A stretch of DNA of 64,000 nucleotides, from assembly GCA_009192285.1 (NCBI GenBank), contig WBVU01000011.1, positions 310,001 to 374,000 on the forward strand, in the 5' to 3' direction. The stretch comes from Morchella semilibera. Lineage: Eukaryota; Ascomycota; Pezizomycetes; Pezizales; Morchellaceae. Positions 56,084 to 64,000 of this stretch are shown here, one piece after another (the first letter of the stretch is position 1; each line of letters opens with the position of its first letter). A program made the translations under genes and the position numbers. The notes below the pieces were generated by a model, which was not told where the DNA came from, did not search any database, and saw only the letters and a program-made list of their open reading frames with translations.

Positions 56084-59000
56084 TCAACTAAAGCTACCTT
56101 TCGCCAAAACACCCAATACACTCTGCCTCTTCAATCCCTCCTTCTTCCTCTCAATCTTTTTCTTTGCCTCTCTCTCGTGTACAACTTTACTCCTGAGCTG
56201 CTCTCTAGTGTGGAAGTTGATTGAAGAGCTTGCCTTGCCACCCATCTTCACACCGGCACCCTCGCTCTGTTGACCGAGGGACCTTTCAGTCCCCGCAGAA
56301 GACTCTGAAAGACTACTTGAGGTTGTACGCCGAAGAAGAGTTGGTACTTTGAAGGCGGAGGAACTGCTAGAGGCTTGAAATGCAAGCTTGGTGGTATTGC
56401 TTGTGGCGCTACTGGAGCGCATGACAGCGACACGGTCGATGACGGTGCAGATACGTTCCCGTCGGAGAGCAGCAGTTGTGTCTTCCTCTTCATCGTTATC
56501 CGAGAAGTCAATTTGGGAGTCATTTTCCTCGACGAGGAAGGATAATTGCTACGAGGGAAGTCAGTCATGATCTGTCACTCGGCCATAAACAAAGGAGGGG
56601 TAAATCACCTCTCGGATTTGGGCCAGTGATGAGACCTTAGTTTTGGCGGGCCTTCTGCTTTGTGGTATTGAAAATTGTGCGACCCCCTCACTAGCCTCTC
56701 TGCTGGGATCCTTACTCCCTTCACCAAGCTGTTCATCCCCTCCCATCGGGGCCGGACTCGCCTCCTCACTTCCCCCAACTGTCTGATTTTGTGAGACACA
56801 GTCCGTCTGCGATACCATGCCCAGCTCGATAAACAAATCCTCCTCCCCTCTATCCAAGAAGTCCATCTCTTCATCCCTATCACGATCCTCAATTGCCGCT
56901 AAGAACGCCGCTCTCTTAGGGTTAGCAGCGATCCTTTCGATCTTATCATCCTTGAGAAGCTCTTTCCTCATCTTCGCCATCTGCCTTCGCTTTGCGGCCC
57001 TACGCCGTGCCTCTGCGTCATCTTCGTCTTCAGAGTCATCGAGGTCGAAATTGGCACCGCGCTTCTTACGTAGGAACCCGGATTGCATGTCTTTGAGCAA
57101 CTTGGTAACGTCCTTGGCGTCTTGTGCCATTTCACGCTCGGCGTAGAAGGCGGCCATGGCATTCTCATCAACAGTCTCAGCGTTGGTGTCGTCAACCATG
57201 TCTTCCATCTCGCTGTCATGGCCGTCGTCGGCTTCGTCGTCGGAGGCGCCACCAATGCCGGCGTATTCATCCTCCGACTCTTCTGCTTGCTCTTGGACCA
57301 TCCCTTTGGCCTCACTCTTGGATTTATCAAAGTCAGTTGGTTGCTTTAGTTTCTTCGTCTTCTCGCTCTGCTTCTTTGACGACTTCTTCATCAACTCAAA
57401 GACATTGGCAATATCCACCAGCTCTTCCTCCTCCTCTTCGGCAGAGTCCAACACTCGTTCCTCGTCTTCCTCTACTTCTTCGTCAGAGAAACCCATCCTC
57501 CCCCTTACCAGCCGCCCCCTCTTCTTTCTCTGTACACCTAATTGTTCATCTAATACCTGTGTCGGGAGGGTACCAGGTACTTCTGGCTCCGGTGTAAACC
57601 TCGGGGGTGCCGGAGTGTTCGTAACCGCAAAGCCCTGATCTTGTGTCGGGTCTGGCATATCCTCTTCGTCCGGCTCATATTGCAGCAATACCTTTGGTAG
57701 TGGCTGTGAGTCTGGCTCTACAGGCCACTTCTGACTTTGTGAGTAGTCCAGCCTGAGCCTTGCACTCTCATCTTGACTCTGGCTCTGGCTTTGTGTTCCG
57801 CCGCCAAAGTTGAGCACCTGAGTGTTAGGCATCACCTCATCCACATCGCGCCGGAGAATATCGATACGTTCTTCGGGGTTGATGGCCTGGGAAGTAGCAA
57901 CCTGCACGCCCTCAGGGTTCCCCATAGTACTTTCGAAAAGCTGGGTCATCCCAATCCCCATCATCATCGGTGGCTGGGCGTTAGGTTTGCGGAAGATGGA
58001 GGGAATCTTTGATTCAGCTGGTTTAGGAGCCGGGGCGGGAGCGGAAGTCTCCTCGTCTTCATCGTCGGAGACAACTCGCATCTTCTTGCGTTGCTGTTTC
58101 TTCTTTTTCTTGAGGGGTGCGAACTCACCATTATCGCTGTCGTCGGAGGCTTCATCGTCAATATAGGCCGACGGCATTTCAGAGAGGCGTGGTGTTGTAT
58201 TTTCGGGAGGACGCATAGAGGATAAACTAAAAACGGGGGTCCTATTCGGGTCCTCGAGTTCCTCATCCTCTTTCTCCTCGTCCGAGAAATCGTTGGCATC
58301 GGGTTTCTCGCCCTCTTCTGCATCTGCGTCCTCCATCTCCTCTTCACCACCAACATCCTCATCAGACCCTGACAAGTACTCAAAGATTGGGTCTTCTTCA
58401 GGACCACCCGCCCAATCCTCATCTTGCTCGTCATCATCATCATCGTTCTCTAGCCCTTTCTCTAGTTTCTCCTGCCTCTTCTCGGCCCTCTTGATCTTGA
58501 GTGCCTCCAGCCTAGCTTTCTCTAGGAGATCTTCCACCTCAGCCTTCTCCTTCTCCCTCTCCTCCGCGGTAGGAACAACAATTCCCTTCGCTCTTAGTTC
58601 CTGAATATGTTCCTCTCGCTCCTGCACTGCTTGCTGCCGCCCCTTCTTTACCAGCTCCATCTGCAGCTCTTTAGCACTCAACTGCCCTGCCTTCTTAACC
58701 CGCGGTGGCGATGACCGCCGCACTTTCCGCAGCTCCTGAATCATCTTCTGGCGCTCAGTGAACGCGGCAAAAGACCGGCCTTGCGCCGTGGAAACTACTC
58801 GGTCTGGTAGGATCTCAAGGTCTGAATCAGAGTCATCGGCGGCAGTAGTAGGGCGGGATGGGAGGATTACACGGACGGGCGGAAGGGAAAGTCGTTTTTT
58901 AGTGTCAGGGGGAGGCGCTTTGCCTTTTCCCTTGTCAAGGCGAGGTGGACTAAAGACTATTTCTTTACCCTTACCTTTGTCGAGGAGGGACGGGCTGGAG

Positions 59001-60199
59001 GCTATTCCTTTACCCTTACCTTTATTAAGAACGATTGGAGGGCCGTTGTATACTGCTTTGCCTTTGCCCTTATCGAGTTTCTTTGCGGGCGTCCCATCTA
59101 GAACCATGGCTTCCAGCTGTGAGTTTGGTACTGGGATCTCTGCATCATCCATTGCTGTGTCTTCAATCACTTCCACTATCTCCTGCTCTACAGATGGGGT
59201 TACAGGCGATGGCTTCTCTGTAATTTTCTCGGCAGAGCTGTCGGCTGTCGCGGTAGTGCGGAAATTGAACCTCTCGAATAAGCTCTCCTTCGTGATCTTT
59301 TTCCGCGTAGTCGCCTGATGCGTCAATTGCATGCTCCGCGCCATACGCTGTGTCTCCTTATGTATCTCCTCCATTGCCTTTTTCCCCGCACGTCGTCGAG
59401 TTGGCGCCTTTTGAGAGTTGACATAGTGGTTTGTATCTGAATAACTGTCTTCACCATCTTGTTCTGCTAGCTTTTTCGAGCGCTCAGCTTTAGCAGCAGC
59501 TTCTCGAGCTTTTTGAGCTTCACGCTCTGCCCTCTTGCGCGCAATTAGGGCAACAAATGCGGGAGTTCCACGCACTGCGGCAATTGTTGCTGCACCTTGC
59601 GGCCCTTCCTCTTCATCATTGCTACAATCGTCCTCTTCTCTTGCAAGAGGTGTAACGGTGGCAATGGGGGTAGGTGAGGTACGTTTCTGCTTAGGAGCGC
59701 TCTCTGGGGCTGGTGTATCATCTTCTTCTTGGTCTTCTTGGTCTTCCATTTCTGCATCGCTATGTTCGTCGCCTCCGCCGAATATACTACGGCGCGCGCG
59801 TGGTGGGGCTGGGACCGGGGCTTTTTTTGTCTTTTCTTGTACCTCATGTGCGGCTATCATTCGCGCAGCGAGCCTCCCGCGGGGCCTTATTTCCTCTTCG
59901 TCTAGATCACTGTCTGGGTTAAATAACGACCTCCCTTTCTCGGGCCTCTTTGTACCCAACTCTTCATCATCTGAACCCAATGACGGCGCCCTGTTTCTCC
60001 TCCTGTCTGTAACACCAGGTGGAGGCTCCAAGGCCCTTTTCAGGAGAACACTAATATCCTCTTCTACTGCATCCTCATCTTCAGAGTCACTGGCCATTAG
60101 CCTCGCAGTCTTTGTTCGCGGTGTCACAATCGGTGATGCGCTCATGCTGCTGTCCCGGGATGGTGTGCCCGGGGGGGAGGGGGTCGTTGGTGATTCCAT
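56084..60199 (-). CDS. MRC1: MRC1/claspin-like replication checkpoint mediator
   Basis: Exons 60199-56609 and 56548-56084 on minus give 1351 aa. Mrc1 travels with the replisome and passes Mec1/ATR signals to the Rad53 kinase. The protein is highly acidic and mostly disordered. A cluster of about twelve SQ/TQ sites (including TQSQSQSQ and SQSQKW) lies at about residues 750-885 and is the expected ATR-target region. The conserved Mrc1-like segment follows at about 960-1120 (EESEDEYAGIGGASDDE, LLKDMQSGFLRKKRGANFDLDDSEDE). A Lys-rich repeat, KGKGK four times at roughly 17-residue spacing, lies at about 370-430. The 60-nt intron 56549-56608 gives REQLSFLVEENDSQIDFSDND across the junction and holds a CATR-N4-RTCACTCGG copy. 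The start is the first in-frame ATG. Confidence 0.9.
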
Positions 60200-61950
60200 G
60201 ATGAAGATGTGTATATGGGAGATTCAATTCACCAGAATGTGAATGGTGAAGTAATTCTCGAAACGGCAATGTTGAATGCAACGCGTCTAGGGAAACGCGC
60301 CAAGAAGGGGTGACTTTACTTTACGCGTGAAGAATGACTAAGGGGGGTTCAAATATTTATAGCACGTGATCTTGCGGGATGGGTTAGGGTTGTATAGGAA
60401 TGAATAACACGTGATAGTAAACGCGGGGTCTTGAGCAGCAGCAGGCGCAGCAGCAGGCGCAGTATCTGGGAGAAAAGGGTCTTTAGAGGGGTTTTTCCCA
60501 TTTGACGGGCTGAATGGTAACGATAGGAAGCAATAGGCAGAAAGGACATGGACCATATAATGATCGATCATTCTGTATCGAGGATCTTTCTTAATTACTC
60601 TCGCCGCCGCTGCCAGTGCTGGTAAACAACAAAGTGTTTCTGCGAGATTTCTTTCACCGACATACTTTTTTTGGGGGGAGGGGGGCGAGTTTTTTTTTCT
60701 TCTCCTTTTTTCCCCTCTTGTCCTATTGTTTTTTGTTGTTTCCTTTTGCCCCACTCCCCATGGCCGTACATACATGTAGGCGTAGCGCGGTCGTCGTGGT
60801 AGGCCATGCTAAGAATAGAAAACCACTTGTGGGCCATGTTCCCCTTTCTCTATATCGGGCGCTTGTAGTGATTTGATGGGCCCCAGTTGTGGATTTTTGG
60901 TTTGTTAATGGGCGTTTACGGATGGTCATGAAGAAGATCTAGAGGCCATGAAAACATGAAAAGGTATCCACCGTTGCAATGTCTGAGTAATTTGTATACG
61001 TAGATCTAGAGCCGTAGCAAGTGGTGGTGATGATCGAGGATACAAAGCTCGCGTATATAACGACCTCCTACTTAAACCTTCTCCTCCCAGCTCATCCATA
61101 GGAATATACCTCCCCCTTCCCCAATTGACGTTCAGGAGAGTATTACTCAGTGTGTGCCTTGGGGTATCTACCTAATTGACTTATTGGGCCGGTAATAATT
61201 TCTCTCGTCCTCTCTTTAGAAGAATCAGTCAGCATATACTGCTCTCGAGCTGCTACTTATTTAGTAGGGTGTTTTTCTCTTCTCTCCTTCCTTTTACCAC
61301 TGCTCTTGCTGCATCCCTCAATCTTTTATTATTATTATTATTATTTATTATTCTTTTGCTTGGACGTCTCCATCTATCCAAAACAAACCCCTTCTATAGT
61401 TCTCCGGGTTTCACGATCTCTCTTTGGTGTTTCCCAAACCCAGGCCATCTTCGGACCAGGGGACATAAAGCATTCCCCTGCCTGTCCTGTCTGTCGCCTA
61501 CCTGCCTGCCTACCTACCTGCCTGCTGCCTGTAGACTGCCCCGCCCCACCACCAACCACCATTCACTTCAACCGCTATCTTGTATTTCATACATACAACC
61601 ACTGCCCCCCCCCCCGTAATCCTTCTGATTTCTGGCTTTTGGGCCTTTATCTGCAACTCCGCGCGTCTTGTCTTGTCGCATCCTGTGATTGTGGGCCAAT
61701 AACCACAAAAGCACAGCACAGACAGCACAACAGAAAAGAAAGAACGGACCGCCGCCCCCCCCCCCCTCCTCTAATCATACTCATACCCCCCCCTCCTCTC
61801 TTCTTCACCGTTCATCACCCACCATCTCTCCCTCTTCTACTCCTATCTCTCCTACCCATCTCTCTCGTCCCCATCCTCTTTCTCTTCCTTTCATCCAAAC
61901 TGCCCCCCATTCTGATCAACTCGCCCACCCCCCCATCTACAACATCAACA
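60200..61950. other. divergent intergenic region between MRC1 and the MAPKK gene
   Basis: This region holds the promoters of both genes. There is a TACATGTA at 60771. The MAPKK side looks like a long leader: a TTA microsatellite (about 61327-61352), CCTG/CCTA runs (61495-61530), C-runs (about 61604-61614 and 61755-61767) and CT-rich sequence up to the start. The MAPKK frame is open back to about 61306, but that part is low-complexity and resembles no kinase N-terminus. Confidence 0.55.
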
Positions 61951-63874
61951 ATGACCGAAGAATCAGGCTTCAAAGCCAAGTCGCTCAAGCGCAAGAACTT
62001 GAAGGGTTTGAAGCTTTCAGAAACCCCCAAACCGGCGGCCCCGGCGATAGAAGATCCTGCGGCCAAAATCAACGACATTGGCGACCAGCTCAGCACGCTC
62101 GAGATAGGGGTGGAGTTTAAGCTAGACCTGAGAGCGGAGGATCTAAAGGTTGTGAACGAGCTTGGAGCCGGTAATGGCGGGACGGTTAGTAAAGTGGTGC
62201 ATGCGCCGACAAAGACAATCATGGCGAAGAAGGTACGTTTTTTTCTTCTCTCTATATTCTATCTATTCTTCGGTTCGGGTTCAAGAGGGGTAGGAGGGGG
62301 TTGGTATGCTCCGGGTATTTGGCAGTTGTTGGGGAGTGGGGTCACGGGAGTGCAGATACGAGGTGAATGGAAACGGATTGGAAACGGAAGACTAACTTCG
62401 AGTCAAGGTTATACATATAGATGCGAAACCTTCAGTCCGGAAACAGATAGTGCGCGAGTTGCACATCATGTACGAATGTCACTCTCCCTATATTGTCTCC
62501 TTCTACGGTTCCTTCCTCAATGAAGGGGATGTAGTCATGTGCATGGAATACATGGACTGCGGGTAAGTAACCAAGCTCTCGTTTGATTTCAAAAAACTGT
62601 ACGCTTTCATTCGAACTTCAATTTATTAACAGCTCCGCAGTTCGCTAGACTCAATCGCCAAAAAGGTAGGGCCAATTCGAATCGACGTTCTCGGGAAAAT
62701 TTCAGAAGCCGTAGTGGAAGGTCTCAACTACCTCTACAACGTTCACCGAATCCTTCACAGAGATGTCAAGCCCTCCAATATCTTAGTCAACTCCCGCGGT
62801 TCAATCAAGCTTTGCGATTTTGGTGTTTCCGGTGAACTTATCAACTCCATTGCCGACACCTTCGTCGGCACATCAACCTACATGTCCCCCGAGCGTATAA
62901 AGGGAGCCAAGTACTCTGTCAAATCTGATGTCTGGTCGCTCGGTCTCTCACTCCTCGAGTTGGCCATCGGGCGCTTCCCCTTTGACGCTGACGGCACCAG
63001 CGCCGGAACCCGTGCTTCCGCTGGTCCAATGGGAATTCTCGATCTCCTCCAGAAGATTGTCAACGAGCCAGCGCCGCGCCTTCCCAAGAACAAGGCCTTC
63101 CCGCCGAGCTTGGAGAAGATGATTGAACACTGCCTCATCAAGGACCCCGAGAAGCGACCTTCTCCCCAGGAGCTTCTCGAGGAGTCATTCATGCGCGCCG
63201 CGAAATCAACTAACGTAGATCTTGAAGCATGGGCGCACGGCATCCTCGACAAACCCCTCAACCGCCCATCGCGCCAGTCACAAATGATGTCACCTCCACC
63301 CGCCGCGCATCGTGAGTCCCCTGCCCCACCAAGGCAATCAATACATGAGCCTCCACAGGCCCCGCGCCGCCCTTCATCCGGATCGGACCGTGTAGATCGC
63401 GAGCGGGACCGCCCAGACAGGGGCCACAATTCCCCGCTTGGACACCACCCAGCCCGGACCAGCTCGCACACGGGCCTCCGCGAGGAGGGTAGCAGCCACT
63501 CGCGCTCCGGCTCCGGCTCACGATCAGGATCACGACACCAGCTCCACAAGAGCCACACTGAGCCATCGAACCCCCCGACGGTGGACCGGGAGGCCCGGGA
63601 GGCCCGGGAGAGGGCCCGGGAGCAGTACATTAGAGAACAGCACGAGGTTGAGCGACTACGGCAGAAAGATCTGGAGCGCGAGAGAGAACGCGAGAGGGAC
63701 TATCTCCAGGGCACGATCGGCATCGGGTTCGAGGGCATGCAGATTGGTGCACCACCCGGAGCACAGCCGGAGATGAGGGAGAAGAAGAGGTTGCCCCCGA
63801 TGGGCGTCATGAGCAGTGGCAGCGGAACGGGGATGAATAGCAGGCCGGTGGAGGAGTGGAATGGACGTCGTTAG
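61951..63874 (+). CDS. MAP kinase kinase of the Ste7/MEK-2 (Fus3-type) pathway
   Basis: Exons 61951-62232, 62408-62562 and 62641-63874 give 556 aa. MAPKKs phosphorylate Thr and Tyr of a MAPK; this class drives mating, hyphal fusion and invasive growth. After SLKRKNLKGLKL come the glycine loop GAGNGGTV (72-79), the ATP-binding lysine in MAKKVIHIDAK, HRDVKPSN (185-192) and DFG (205-207). The activation loop NSIADTFVGTSTYMSPERI has Ser215 and Thr219 at the phospho-sites; the ADTFVGTS wording marks the Ste7 branch rather than the Pbs2 or Mkk1 branches. The kinase ends near residue 375. A further 175 residues or so are Pro/Ser/Arg/Glu-rich, with HRESPAPPRQ and a charged coiled-coil-like run of REARERARE and ERERERD. 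Exon 3 starts at 62641, giving CGSLDSIAKK. The start was set where family similarity begins. Confidence 0.92.
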
Positions 63875-64000
63875 GGTCAACGGAGTGATGGATTCTTTTT
63901 TTTTGCCTGTTTTGTTCTCTGTCTTTTTTTTGTCCATTTTGTCCTTTTTTGTGGTCCTTTTGGACAATTTCTCCCTTCTATAGTGTGTAGTTTTTTTTTT
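63875..64000. other. 3' flank of the MAPKK gene
   Basis: T-rich sequence with runs of T after the stop codon, consistent with a 3' untranslated region. The window ends here. Confidence 0.5.

Noticed and set aside
61306-61950. In-frame upstream extension of the MAPKK
   Set aside because: It is a Tyr/Pro/Leu low-complexity translation of microsatellites and CT-rich leader, and kinase-family similarity starts at 61951.

Overview
The window is nuclear DNA of a filamentous ascomycete (Pezizomycotina). The evidence is many short spliceosomal introns (mostly 50-90 nt, GTAWGT-type donors, CTAAC/CTAAT branch points, AG acceptors), ascomycete gene families (ORM1, AIR1, MSH5, URA4-type dihydroorotase, ARP1, MRC1, a Fus3-pathway MAPKK, a DUF3602 protein) and two intron-bearing nuclear tRNA-Gly genes. 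Long AT-rich spacers around intron-rich genes would fit an early-branching lineage such as Pezizomycetes (truffles, morels and relatives), but that placement is inference.

Layout. 1-5.3 kb: gene-poor, with at least two MITE-like inverted-repeat elements. 5.3-8.5 kb: a small Cys-rich protein gene and ORM1, both on minus. 10.1-18.0 kb, plus: AIR1-like zinc-knuckle protein, the meiotic MutS homologue MSH5, and an F-box-like Cys-rich protein. 19.0-21.5 kb, minus: a dynamin-like GTPase. 22.9-23.8 kb, plus: a HAD hydrolase. 25.2-26.5 kb, minus: an aldo/keto reductase. 26.5-33.1 kb: spacer. 33.1-36.0 kb, plus: an ALDH3-like aldehyde dehydrogenase. 39.2-39.7 kb, plus: a DUF3602 (GRGGAGN-repeat) protein. 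41.6-45.0 kb: ARP1 (minus) divergent from dihydroorotase (plus). 45.0-51.5 kb: spacer with one tRNA-Gly(UCC). 51.5-53.7 kb, plus: a secreted type-B carboxylesterase/lipase. 54.3-60.2 kb, minus: UTP11, a second identical tRNA-Gly(UCC), and MRC1. 61.9-63.9 kb, plus: a Ste7/MEK-2-type MAP kinase kinase.

The genes are mostly unrelated housekeeping or signalling genes and do not form a cluster. All multi-exon models close in frame: exon lengths sum to whole codons and junctions restore family motifs. No gene needs to be called broken.

The least explained signals are non-coding. (1) A bipartite 17-bp motif, CATR-N4-RTCACTCGG, has eight exact copies plus three with only the last base changed, in spacers and one intron. 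(2) The palindrome TACATGTA has about 25 copies, all outside coding sequence. Both look far above chance and have no assigned function here. Also worth checking are a GC-AG intron in MSH5, a 16-nt micro-exon in the Cys-rich gene, and several MITE-like elements. All counts were made by eye.
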